Of a stretch of DNA of 39,538 nucleotides, positions 32,624 to 39,538 are shown piece after piece. Position 1 is the first letter of the stretch. Each line of letters opens with the position of its first letter. Origin of the DNA: Steroidobacteraceae bacterium (GTDB lineage Bacteria > Pseudomonadota > Gammaproteobacteria > Steroidobacterales > Steroidobacteraceae); assembly GCA_025458865.1 (NCBI GenBank), contig JALORP010000025.1:1-39538 (forward strand), read 5' to 3'. The position numbers and the translations under genes were made by a program. A model generated the notes under the pieces. That model was not told the DNA's origin. It did not search any database and saw only the letters and a list, made by a program, of their open reading frames with translations.

Positions 32624-34050
32624 TCAAGCTCCACGAGGCGGGTGCGCGGCGGCGGCTTTCGCAGGAGCCGCTCCAGGATGCGGTAGGTGTCGATGTCGAA
32701 GCCGCCGGCCGGCCGGTCCAGCGCCGCGAGCGAGTCCTCGTCCCGCGCCGTGCCCACGTACCGCCAGTGGTCGAACACGTGCAGCTGCTGTTCGCCGCGC
32801 CAGTCGCGCTCGCAGATCGCGAGCCGGCCGCGGAACGGCCAGGGCCGCAGGCGGTGCGGCGCGAACGCAAGCTGCGCCCTCGCCGCGTGCAGTGCCGCGG
32901 GTTCCCGGCCGGCGCAGGCGCCCCGGCAGCGGCCTACCTGGAAGCCGAAGCAGCTGCCCTCGCCGGGCTCGAGACCCAGCGCCTTGCGGCATAGCTGGTG
33001 GGCCCGGACGATCTCGTCGAGCGCCTTGGTCGCGTCGCGCTTCGCGCGGAACGTCCCGAAGAAATGGGGACTTGCACCGTCGTCGGACAGCGATGCGTCT
33101 CCGCGGGATGTCGACCCGGAAGCGGGCAACGCCCCCATCTCCGCGACCCGCGCGCGCAGGCCGTCGCCCTCGGTGTCGAGCACGATGGTCCAGCACTCGC
33201 GCGCGGCGCGCAGGCGGCGGTTGTGCAGCGGCTCGAGCTCCTTGACCCAGCGCGACTCCAGCAGCAGCGCGCCGAACTCGCCGGCCGTTTCCTGCCAGTC
33301 CACCCGGCGCACCTGCCGCGACAGCTTAAGTTCCTTCGAGTCGCGGTGGTCGGCCGCGAAGTGCGACAGCACGCGGGTCCGCAGGTTGACGCTCTTGCCG
33401 ACGTACAGCAGCGCGTCGTTCTCGCCCCAGAAGCGGTACACGCCCGGCCCCTCGGGAAGGTCCTCCAGCAGCTCCGGGTCGAGCTGCGGCGGCAGCGGCG
33501 ACTCCTGAACGAGCTCCGAAACCACCCGCTCGAGCTCGTCCGCCGCGTGGCGGCGCTGCAGGATCGGCAGGAACCGCGCAAGCACCTGCGCGTCGCCGAG
33601 CGCGCGGTGGCGTGCCTGGCACTCGATGCCGTGGCGGGCCATCACGGCGTCGAGGCTGTGGCCACGCTCGCCGGCATCCATGCGCCGCGAGAGCTTGACC
33701 GTGCACAGCACGGGCGCCCTGAAGCGCAGGCCGAGGCGGCGGAACTCGTTGCGCAGGAAGCCGTAGTCGAAGCGGGCGTTGTGGGCGACGAAGAGCCGGC
33801 CTTCGAGCCTCGCGAGCACCTCGCCGCGGAGGTCGGCGAAGCTCGGCGCATCCGCGACCATCTCGTCCGTGATGCCGGTGAACGCGGAGATGTTGCGGGG
33901 AATTCGCCCGCCCGGGTTGACGAGCGAGCTCCACTCATCGACCACGGCGCCCCCGCGCAGGGTGACGATGCCGACCTCGATGACGCGGTGCAGCAGTGGG
34001 TGACCCCCGGTCGTCTCGAGGTCCACGCAGGCCAGTTCACCGTCGAGCAT
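32620..34050 (-). CDS. DnaQ-like exonuclease fused to a GIY-YIG (UvrC N-terminal/Cho-like) nuclease
   Basis: 476 residues. Residues 1-165: DEDDh 3'-5' exonuclease (D10, E12 in VDLETTGG; D95 in HNARFDYGF; H148 and D153 in HRALGDAQ). Residues about 195-285: GIY-YIG nuclease (GPGVYRFW, LLYVGKSVNLRTR, E265, N277). A cysteine-containing segment follows (SCFGFQVGRCRGACAGRE), as in Cho/UvrC relatives. The UvrC RNase H-like and HhH domains are absent, so this is a short incision enzyme joined to a proofreading-type exonuclease, probably for DNA repair. Residues about 307-331 look like a family-atypical insertion carrying one arm of the window's REP-like repeat. Five-base gap after aguB. Confidence 0.9.
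   Translation of the reverse strand: MLDGELACVDLETTGGHPLLHRVIEVGIVTLRGGAVVDEWSSLVNPGGRIPRNISAFTGITDEMVADAPSFADLRGEVLARLEGRLFVAHNARFDYGFLRNEFRRLGLRFRAPVLCTVKLSRRMDAGERGHSLDAVMARHGIECQARHRALGDAQVLARFLPILQRRHAADELERVVSELVQESPLPPQLDPELLEDLPEGPGVYRFWGENDALLYVGKSVNLRTRVLSHFAADHRDSKELKLSRQVRRVDWQETAGEFGALLLESRWVKELEPLHNRRLRAARECWTIVLDTEGDGLRARVAEMGALPASGSTSRGDASLSDDGASPHFFGTFRAKRDATKALDEIVRAHQLCRKALGLEPGEGSCFGFQVGRCRGACAGREPAALHAARAQLAFAPHRLRPWPFRGRLAICERDWRGEQQLHVFDHWRYVGTARDEDSLAALDRPAGGFDIDTYRILERLLRKPPPRTRLVELD
33061..33071. repeat. Half-site of the REP-like repeat inside the nuclease gene
   Basis: GAAATGGGGAC here equals the left-arm unit at 7184-7194, and GTCCC at 33053-33057 forms a short inverted pair with it. 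The codons involved encode ASPHFF within an atypical insert of the DnaQ/GIY-YIG protein. An 11-base match could be chance in GC-rich DNA, so the relationship is tentative. Confidence 0.3.
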
Positions 34051-34055
34051 CGTCG

Positions 34056-34925
34056 TCAGCGGGGCTCGCCCCCGAGCGAAAGCAGCGGCCCGTAGAGGTC
34101 CGGGCGCCGGTCCCGGAAGACACCCCAGGCGTGGCGATAGCGGCGCACGGCCTCGAGGTCGAAGCTCGCCGTGAGCACGGTCTCGCTGCGGTCGTCGGCC
34201 TGCGCGATGACAGCGCCGGTGTGGTCGGCGATGAAGGAATGGCCGTAGAAGGTCATCTCGACCTTCTCGCCCCGCTCGGTCCCGATGCGGTTGGAAGCGA
34301 CGAGCGGCATTACGTTGGCCGCGGCGTGCCCCTGCATGGTGCGCTGCCAGTGGAAGCGCGAATCGAGCGTCGGGTCGTGCGGCTCGGAGCCGATCGCTGT
34401 CGGATACAGCAGGAGTTCGGCGCCCATCAGCGCCATCGCGCGCGCGCATTCCGGGAACCACTGGTCCCAGCAGACGCCGACGCCGATGCGCCCGAAGCGG
34501 GTGTCCCACACCCGGAACCCTGTGTCGCCCGGCGAGAAGTAGTACTTCTCGTGGTAGCCCGGGCCTTCAGGGATGTGGGACTTGCGGTAAATGCCCGGGA
34601 TCGCGCCGTCGGCGTCCACCATGACCAGCGTGTTGAAGTAGGCGTTGTTCGCGCGCTCGAACACGGACAGCGGCAGCACGACGCCGAGTTCCGTGGCCAC
34701 CGCGCGCAGCCGGCGGATCGCCGGGTTGTCGGCCACGGGGGTGGCCAGCTCGAAGTGGGCCGCGAGGTGATCCTTGCAGAAGTACGGCGTCTCGAACAGC
34801 TCCTGGATCAGGATCACGTGCGCGCCGCGCGCGGAGGCCTCGCGGACGAGGCGCTCGGCATTCGCGATGTTGGCGTTGCGGTCCCAGCCGCAGGCCATCT
34901 GCGTGGCGGCAACGGTCACCTGCAT
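34056..34925 (-). CDS. aguB: N-carbamoylputrescine amidase
   Basis: 289 residues, nitrilase-superfamily amidase. It hydrolyses N-carbamoylputrescine to putrescine, CO2 and ammonia, the last step of the agmatine route. Catalytic triad: E42 in LIQELFETPYF, K115 in YRKSHIPEGPGY and C152 in GVGVCWDQWFPE; the HIPEGPGYHEKYYF segment is characteristic of AguB. Strong ribosome-binding site GAGGAG six bases before the ATG at 34925. The partner agmatine deiminase aguA is not in the window. It lies ten bases after the puuC-like gene. Confidence 0.95.
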   Translation of the reverse strand: MQVTVAATQMACGWDRNANIANAERLVREASARGAHVILIQELFETPYFCKDHLAAHFELATPVADNPAIRRLRAVATELGVVLPLSVFERANNAYFNTLVMVDADGAIPGIYRKSHIPEGPGYHEKYYFSPGDTGFRVWDTRFGRIGVGVCWDQWFPECARAMALMGAELLLYPTAIGSEPHDPTLDSRFHWQRTMQGHAAANVMPLVASNRIGTERGEKVEMTFYGHSFIADHTGAVIAQADDRSETVLTASFDLEAVRRYRHAWGVFRDRRPDLYGPLLSLGGEPR

Positions 34926-34935
34926 GGGGCTCTCC

Positions 34936-36444
34936 TCAGGTTCCCAGGTCGATCCACGTCGTCTTGAGCTCGGTGTACTTGTCGAGCGCGTGCAGCGACT
35001 TGTCGCGCCCGTTGCCGGACTGCTTGAAGCCGCCGAAGGGCACGGTGATGTCGTCGGCGTCGTAGCAGTTGACGTACACGGTGCCGGCCCGCAGCGACTT
35101 CGCGACGCGGTGGGCCGTGCCGATATCGCGCGACCACACCGCCGACACCAGCCCGTACATCGTGTCATTGGCGAGCGCGAGCGCCTGGGCTTCATCGCGG
35201 AAGCCGATGACCGACAGCACCGGCCCGAAGATCTCCTCGCGGGCGATCTTCATGTCGCCGCGCACACGGTCGAAGACCGTCGGCTCGACGAAACAGCCGC
35301 CCGTCTCCTCGAGCACGCGCTCGCCGCCCAGCCGGATGCGCGCGCCCTCGCCGCGCCCGGCCTCGATGTAGCCCATGACCGTGTCGAGCTGCGCGCGGTC
35401 CACCAGCGCGCCCACGCGCGTGGCGGGATCCAGCGGATCGCCCGGCGCCATGCCGCGGCCGATCTCCACGATGCGCTCGACCAGCGGCTCCAGGATGGAC
35501 TCCTGCGCCAGCAGCCGCGACGCGGCCGAGCACATCTCGCCCTGGTTGAAGAAGATGCCGAGCGCCGCGGCCTGGGCCGCACGCTCGAGGTCGGGGGCGT
35601 CGGCCAAGACGATGTTCGGCGACTTGCCGCCGCACTCGAGCCAGACGCGCTTCATGTTGGAGCGGCCCGAGTACTCGAGCATGCGCCGGCCGATGCGCGT
35701 CGAGCCGGTGAAGGCGATGCAGTCCACGTCCATGTGCAGGGCGAGCGGCTCGCCGGCGGTGTGGCCGAAGCCCGGCACCACGTTGAGCACGCCCTCCGGC
35801 AGGCCGGCCTCGATGGCGAGCCCGGCCACCCTGAGCGCCGTGAGCGGCGACTTCTCGGAGGGCTTGAGAACGACCGAGTTGCCGGTCGCGAGCGCGGGTC
35901 CGAGCTTCCACGAAGCCATGAGCAACGGGAAGTTCCACGGGACGATCGCGCCCACCACGCCGACCGGTTCGCGCGTGACCAGGGCGACCGTCTGGTGCGC
36001 GGTCGGCGCCACCTCGTCGTAGACCTTGTCGATCGCTTCCGCGTACCACTCGATGCAGCGCGCCGCGGCGGGGATGTCCACCGCCAGCGAGTCGGCGATC
36101 GGCTTGCCCATGTCGAGCGTCTCGGTGAGCGCGAGCTCGTCGCGGTGCTGCATCAGCAGCTCGGCGAACCGGCGCAGCACCCGCTTGCGGGCGGCCGGGG
36201 CCATGCGCGACCAGTGTCCCGCCTCGAAGGCGCGCCGGGCCGAGGCGACCGCGGCATCCACGTCCGCTGCGCCGCAGGAGGCGACGCGCGCCAGCAGGGC
36301 GCCGGTGGCGGGATTGACGCACTCGAAGGTCTCGCCGGAATCGGCGTCCCGGTAGCGCCCGTCGATGAAGGCCTGCGTGCGGGGCTTCAGCGCCTGGGCG
36401 CGCGAGTGCCACGTCGCACGGTCATCGATGGCAGACATGGACAT
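34936..36444 (-). CDS. puuC: Gamma-glutamyl-gamma-aminobutyraldehyde dehydrogenase-like aldehyde dehydrogenase
   Basis: 502 residues, NAD(P)-dependent ALDH. N171 in VPWNFPLLM, K194 in LKPSEKSP, general base E270 in LECGGKSP and nucleophile C305 in NQGEMCSAASR. In this setting it would oxidise 4-aminobutanal (from SpuC) or gamma-glutamyl-aminobutanal (from PuuB). Fourteen bases after the regulator gene and cotranscribed with aguB. The start could be either of two ATGs two codons apart (36444, 36438). Confidence 0.9.
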   Translation of the reverse strand: MSMSAIDDRATWHSRAQALKPRTQAFIDGRYRDADSGETFECVNPATGALLARVASCGAADVDAAVASARRAFEAGHWSRMAPAARKRVLRRFAELLMQHRDELALTETLDMGKPIADSLAVDIPAAARCIEWYAEAIDKVYDEVAPTAHQTVALVTREPVGVVGAIVPWNFPLLMASWKLGPALATGNSVVLKPSEKSPLTALRVAGLAIEAGLPEGVLNVVPGFGHTAGEPLALHMDVDCIAFTGSTRIGRRMLEYSGRSNMKRVWLECGGKSPNIVLADAPDLERAAQAAALGIFFNQGEMCSAASRLLAQESILEPLVERIVEIGRGMAPGDPLDPATRVGALVDRAQLDTVMGYIEAGRGEGARIRLGGERVLEETGGCFVEPTVFDRVRGDMKIAREEIFGPVLSVIGFRDEAQALALANDTMYGLVSAVWSRDIGTAHRVAKSLRAGTVYVNCYDADDITVPFGGFKQSGNGRDKSLHALDKYTELKTTWIDLGT

Positions 36445-36458
36445 CCTCCGTCGTGGCG

Positions 36459-37007
36459 TCAGAAGGTGGGCGGGGTGGAAGCGCTGATGATCTCACACTC
36501 CTCGCGGCCCGGATTCCGGAAACGGTGCGGCAGCGAGCTGGTGAAGTAGTACGCATCGCCGGGCCCGAGCATCTTCGCCTGACCGCCGACCGTCAGCTCG
36601 ATGCGCCCGCGCACGACGATGCCACCCTCCTCGCCCTCGTGGCTCAGCATCTCCTCGCCCGTGTCGGCGCCCGCGGCATAGACCTCGCGCAGGATGGACA
36701 TCCGCCGGCCCGGGCGGCGCGCGGCGACGAGCCGCAGCGACACCTTGCCCGAGCCGAGGTCGGTGAGCTCGTCGCCGCCGTAGAAGACCTGCGGCGCCGC
36801 CTCGGGGTCCAGCGTGAAGAACTCGGCGAGCGTCATCGGCACGCCGTCGAGCACCTTCTTCAGCGAGCTGACCGAGGGGCTCACCCGGTTCTGCTCGATC
36901 AGCGAGATCGTGCCGTTGGTGACGCCCGCGCGCTTGGCGAGCTCACGCTGCGAGAGCCCGTAGAGCTGCCGCACGGCCTTGAGCCGGGATCCCACGTCCA
37001 GCGTCAT
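36459..37007 (-). CDS. puuR: XRE-family regulator with cupin domain (PuuR-like)
   Basis: 182 residues. N-terminal helix-turn-helix (residues about 7-60, LSQRELAKRAGVTNGTISLIEQNRVSPSVSSL) and C-terminal cupin-2 sensor (about 105-178, GEEMLSHEGEEGGIVVRGRIEL ... GDAYYFTSSLPHRFRN). PuuR of E. coli has this layout and represses putrescine utilisation genes until putrescine is present. It is first in the run with puuC and aguB and divergent from a transaminase gene, so it probably controls both and itself. Candidate operators flank its promoter. Confidence 0.9.
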   Translation of the reverse strand: MTLDVGSRLKAVRQLYGLSQRELAKRAGVTNGTISLIEQNRVSPSVSSLKKVLDGVPMTLAEFFTLDPEAAPQVFYGGDELTDLGSGKVSLRLVAARRPGRRMSILREVYAAGADTGEEMLSHEGEEGGIVVRGRIELTVGGQAKMLGPGDAYYFTSSLPHRFRNPGREECEIISASTPPTF

Positions 37008-37030
37008 ATGAAGGTCGGGCCTAGGTGTCT

Positions 37031-37090
37031 AGGATATTAAACGCAACGCGGCTAATATCGGCAATTGACGCCCGTGGTGTCAAATATCCT
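37031..37090. promoter_or_regulatory. Candidate PuuR-like operators (GATATT boxes)
   Basis: Three GATATT-containing boxes: AGGATATTAAACGC on the plus strand (37031-37044), GATATTAGCCGCG on the minus strand (ending near 37047) and AGGATATTTGACAC on the minus strand (37090-37077). The outer two form an inverted pair with AGGATATT arms. They resemble, from memory, the ATAATGAACA-type PuuR site of E. coli, and looser versions occur at 15751 and 15961 beside puuD and puuA2. Confidence 0.45.
37054..37083 (-). promoter_or_regulatory. Promoter of the puuR-puuC-aguB unit
   Basis: Minus strand: -35 TTGACA (37078-37083, exact consensus), 18-base spacer, -10 GATATT (37054-37059). The -35 lies inside the box AGGATATTTGACAC and the -10 is itself a GATATT box, which suits autorepression. 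A second possible pair is TTGCCG and TTTAAT with a 17-base spacer slightly downstream. Confidence 0.5.
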
Positions 37091-37120
37091 CATCGCCCCG
37101 CGTCCCCTGGAGACCCGCGC

Positions 37121-38452
37121 ATGACCGCCGCCGACCCCGGTTCCTTCCCGCCGGAACGCCTCGAGGCCTTCTGGATGCCCTTCACGGCCAACCGGCAGTT
37201 CAAGGCCGCTCCGCGCCTCCTGGCCCGCGCCGAGGGCATGAACTACTGGACCGCGGACGGGCGGCGCATCCTCGACGGCGTCGCGGGTCTGTGGTGCGTC
37301 AACGCGGGCCACGGACGCAAGGAGATCACGGCCGCGGTGTCGCGCCAGATCGGGGAGATGGACTACGCGCCGCCCTTCCAGATGGGGCACCCGCTGGCCT
37401 TCGAACTCGCAAACGAGGTGGTCAGGATCGCGCCTGCCGGCCTCGACCACGTCTTCTTCACCAACTCGGGCTCGGAGTCCGTGGACACCGCGCTCAAGAT
37501 CGCGCTGGCCTACCACCGCGTGCGCGGCGAGGGCACCCGCACGCGGCTCATCGGCCGGGAACGCGGCTACCACGGCGTCGGCTTCGGCGGCATCTCGGTC
37601 GGCGGCATGGTCAACAACCGCAAGTTCTTCGGATCCATGCTGCCCGGCGTGGATCACCTGCCGCACACGCACTCGCTGGCGCACAACGCCTGGTCGCGCG
37701 GCCTGCCCGCCTGGGGCGCGCACCTCGCCGACGAGCTGGAGCGCCTGGTCGCGCTGCACGATGCCAGCAACATCGCCGCCGTGATCGTGGAGCCCATCGC
37801 GGGCTCCACCGGCGTCCTGATGCCGCCGCAGGGCTACCTGCAGAAGCTGCGGGAGATCTGCACGAAGCACGGCATCCTCCTCGTCTTCGACGAGGTCATC
37901 ACGGGCTTCGGCCGCTGCGGCTCGCCGTTCGCGTCGCAGGAGTTCGGCGTGGTGCCCGACATGATCACCTGCGCCAAGGGCCTCACCAATGGCTCCGTGC
38001 CGATGGGCGCGGTGCTCGTGCAGAAGGGGATCTACGAGGCCTTCATGTCCGGCCCGTCGCAGGCGATCGAGTTCTTCCACGGCTACACCTACTCGGCGCA
38101 CCCGGTCGCCTGCGCGGCGGGCCTGGCGGCCCTGGGCGTGTACGAGCGGGAGGGCCTGCTCACGCGGGCGCGGGAAATGGCCCCGTACTGGGAGCAGGCC
38201 GTGCACTCGCTGAAGGGCCTGCCGGGCGTGATCGACCTGCGCAACTACGGCCTGATCGCCGGCATCGAGCTCGAGCCCATCGCGGGCAAGCCGACGGCCC
38301 GCGCCTACGACGTGTTCCTGCGCTGCTTCGAGCGCGGCGTCCTGGTGCGCACCACGGGCGACATCATCGCGCTCTCGCCGCCGCTCATCATCGAGCGCAG
38401 CCACGTGGACGAGATCTTCGGCACGCTGGCCGACGTGCTCGCCGGACACTGA
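37121..38452 (+). CDS. Omega-amino acid--pyruvate (beta-alanine--pyruvate) aminotransferase
   Basis: 443 residues, class III PLP aminotransferase. It follows the Pseudomonas beta-alanine--pyruvate transaminase closely in pattern: WMPFTANRQF, GLWCVNAGHGRKEI, TNSGSESVDTALK, GRERGYHGV, D257 in LVFDEVITGFGR, K286 in ITCAKGLTNGSVPMGAV, FFHGYTYSAHPVACAAGLAAL. It would transaminate beta-alanine, GABA or a diamine-derived omega-amino acid with pyruvate. The start at 37121 follows GGAG by eight bases. Divergent from the puuR-like gene, so a role in GABA or beta-alanine removal after polyamine breakdown is likely. Confidence 0.88.
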   Translation: MTAADPGSFPPERLEAFWMPFTANRQFKAAPRLLARAEGMNYWTADGRRILDGVAGLWCVNAGHGRKEITAAVSRQIGEMDYAPPFQMGHPLAFELANEVVRIAPAGLDHVFFTNSGSESVDTALKIALAYHRVRGEGTRTRLIGRERGYHGVGFGGISVGGMVNNRKFFGSMLPGVDHLPHTHSLAHNAWSRGLPAWGAHLADELERLVALHDASNIAAVIVEPIAGSTGVLMPPQGYLQKLREICTKHGILLVFDEVITGFGRCGSPFASQEFGVVPDMITCAKGLTNGSVPMGAVLVQKGIYEAFMSGPSQAIEFFHGYTYSAHPVACAAGLAALGVYEREGLLTRAREMAPYWEQAVHSLKGLPGVIDLRNYGLIAGIELEPIAGKPTARAYDVFLRCFERGVLVRTTGDIIALSPPLIIERSHVDEIFGTLADVLAGH

Positions 38453-38455
38453 GAG

Positions 38456-38492
38456 AAAAAGGGCCCCGGCTCGGCCGGGGCCCTTCGGTTTT
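38456..38492. terminator. Bidirectional intrinsic terminator
   Basis: AAGGGCCCCGGC-TCG-GCCGGGGCCCTT (38459-38485), a perfect 12-bp stem with a three-base loop. Plus strand: followed by CGGTTTT; minus strand: followed by TTTTTCTC (from the A-run at 38456-38460). It sits four bases after the transaminase stop and 41 bases beyond the torF stop, ending both converging genes. Confidence 0.9.
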
Positions 38493-38532
38493 CGTCAGCG
38501 CCGTCGCCCGGGCGACCGGGCGGCCGCCGCGA

Positions 38533-39258
38533 TCACTTGCTCCAGGGCAGCGTCGTGCTGATCGAGAAGATCACGCGGTTCTCGTTGTTGAACACGTCAT
38601 CCTCGACCCTGTACTGGCCGGGAACGTCCACGCCCTGGTAGCGCAGGTTGATGTCGAAGTTGCCCCACGTCTTGGTCACGCCGAACGAGTAGACCCAGTA
38701 CGAGCCGTCCTCCGAGCCCGGGCCCGCGCCCCAGCCGTTGTCGAAGTACTGGCCCGTCTGGTAGCCGAGGCCCAGGTTCAGCACCCAGCTCTCGGCCAGC
38801 TCGAAGTCGGCGGTGCCGGCGTAGTACCAGGTGTCATAGCCGCTGTTGCCGTAGTCGGGCGAGTACCAGACCTCGACGCCGTAGTTGCCGTAGCCCACCT
38901 TGGCGTAGAACTCGTTGTAGTCGATGTCCGACTCGTCGTCCGGGTAGAAGTAACGCGTGACACCGATGTCCAGGGCGACGCCGTTCGCCGCCTCGTAGGC
39001 CCAGCCGATGTAGCCGTCGATCTCGACGCTCTCGGCACCGCCGAAGTCGATGTTGCTGGCCCAGGCGCCCATGTACACCCCGCTGTCCGCCGCGAAGTCG
39101 AGGCTCGCCTGCAGCGCCGGGTCCTTGGCGGACTGCGACACGCCGCGAAAGTCGTACTCCGAAGCGGCCGTGATCGTGGAGGAAAACTCGTTCGCGCTGG
39201 CCGTGCCCGTGGCCGCCATCAGCGCCGCCGCCAGAACCCAGTTCTTCTTGCTCATCAT
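38533..39258 (-). CDS. TorF/Gcw_chp-family outer-membrane protein (copy 1)
   Basis: 241 residues with a Sec signal peptide (MSKKNWVLAAALMAATGTASA, then NEF). The mature part is an all-beta barrel rich in Tyr, Trp, Gly and Asp with alternating strands (SSTITAASEYDFRGVSQ, ALQASLDFA), and the C-terminus is VIFSISTTLPWSK. This matches the TIGR02001/TorF family of unknown-function outer-membrane proteins in marine and freshwater proteobacteria. Two ATGs (39258, 39255) are possible; GGGGA precedes the first. A paralogue lies immediately upstream. Confidence 0.85.
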   Translation of the reverse strand: MMSKKNWVLAAALMAATGTASANEFSSTITAASEYDFRGVSQSAKDPALQASLDFAADSGVYMGAWASNIDFGGAESVEIDGYIGWAYEAANGVALDIGVTRYFYPDDESDIDYNEFYAKVGYGNYGVEVWYSPDYGNSGYDTWYYAGTADFELAESWVLNLGLGYQTGQYFDNGWGAGPGSEDGSYWVYSFGVTKTWGNFDINLRYQGVDVPGQYRVEDDVFNNENRVIFSISTTLPWSK

Positions 39259-39370
39259 CAATGTGTCCCCAAGCTAAGTTGCCCGAAATCGTAGGGCCGA
39301 AATGTTACTGGAATTGCAGCCCGTCCCGCAGGACGGCGGCATGGGCGCCGCGCGCCCGCTTCAAAGGCCA

Positions 39371-39404
39371 GCGGCCCCGGAGCGCCTGGGGCGCCCGGGG
39401 CCGC
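39371..39404 (-). terminator. Terminator-like hairpin between the two TorF-family genes
   Basis: Outer stem GCGGCCCCGG / CCGGGGCCGC (ten pairs) and inner stem GCGCC / GGCGC with a three-base loop and one bulged A. On the minus strand it is followed by TGGCCTTTG, a poor U-tract, so it probably reduces rather than abolishes read-through from the upstream paralogue. The rest of 39262-39438 shows no gene. Confidence 0.5.
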
Positions 39405-39438
39405 ACGGCCGGGAAGGCCTCGCCGCGGCCGCCCTCCG

Positions 39439-39538
39439 CTACCAGGGCAGCGTGGTCGCGACGGTGAAGACGATGCGCCCCTCGTTGTTGGCAACGTCAT
39501 CGGTGATGCGCTGCTCGCCGCTCGCGTCGGTGCCCGTG
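39439..39538 (-). CDS. TorF/Gcw_chp-family outer-membrane protein (copy 2), C-terminal fragment
   Basis: Only the last 32 residues are inside the window, ending RITDDVANNEGRIVFTV then ATTLPW and a stop. They align without gaps to the end of copy 1 (RVEDDVFNNENRVIFSISTTLPWSK), so this is a tandem paralogue in the same orientation. The start lies beyond the right edge. Confidence 0.75.
   Translation of the reverse strand, partial: TGTDASGEQRITDDVANNEGRIVFTVATTLPW

Noticed and set aside
37065..37090. Plus-strand promoter TTGACG-TATCCT for the transaminase
   Set aside because: Spacer is only 14 bases.
1..39538. CRISPR array, prophage, insertion sequence or integrative island
   Set aside because: No regularly spaced repeats, transposase, integrase, tRNA or attachment-site duplications were found; base composition looks even throughout.

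Overview
The window is a very GC-rich (about 70% by eye), densely coded chromosomal segment with short intergenic gaps and many ATGA, GTGA and TTGA stop/start overlaps. Outer-membrane proteins (a patatin/BamA-type protein and TorF-family barrels), RlmKL and a PuuA/PuuB/PuuC/PuuD/PotFGHI gene set point to a gammaproteobacterium, probably a free-living aquatic or soil lineage. The species cannot be told from the sequence. No rRNA, tRNA, CRISPR array, transposase or phage gene was seen.

Layout. 1-1620: C-terminal end of a probable M14 carboxypeptidase, convergent with an M20 amidohydrolase whose 3' end is frameshifted by a 14-bp tandem duplication. 1654-2370: a vapBC toxin-antitoxin pair with a clear promoter lying inside four tandem 8-bp repeats. 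2384-5903: phenylalanine hydroxylase, a secreted EEP-fold hydrolase, a Spx/ArsC-like protein and an HDOD protein whose start is buried in a hairpin. 6007-18644: polyamine island 1. The minus strand carries puuD, a first gamma-glutamylputrescine synthetase-like gene and spuC, then (from its own promoter) potF-potG-potH-potI followed tightly by a polyphosphate-glucokinase-like gene and a ybdL-type aminotransferase. The plus strand carries a second synthetase-like gene and puuB. 18708-21546: PlpD-like patatin/BamA protein and an exported VOC protein. 21581-30337: a four-gene glycogen operon, glgP-glgB-glgX-malQ. 30431-38452: polyamine island 2, puuR-like regulator, puuC-like aldehyde dehydrogenase, aguB, a DnaQ/GIY-YIG nuclease and rlmKL in one run, with an omega-amino-acid transaminase divergent from the regulator. 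38456-39538: a strong bidirectional terminator and two tandem TorF/Gcw_chp outer-membrane proteins, the second cut by the window edge.

How the genes fit. PotFGHI would import putrescine and AguB would make it from N-carbamoylputrescine. It could then be transaminated (SpuC) or gamma-glutamylated (PuuA-like), oxidised (PuuB, PuuC), released as GABA by PuuD and passed on by the transaminase. A short motif resembling GATATTWRAC recurs in the puuR/transaminase intergenic region, and looser versions lie in the puuD/puuA2 region, so the XRE-cupin regulator may control both islands. The glycogen genes form a separate breakdown/remodelling unit; no glgA or glgC lies in the window.

Most of the window is familiar metabolism. 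The less ordinary signals are small: the 8-bp operator array at vapBC, a REP-like palindrome doublet that supplies the start codon and first 21 codons of ybdL, a translation-masking hairpin on the HDOD gene, the 14-bp duplication, and a nuclease and an rRNA methyltransferase embedded in a polyamine operon.
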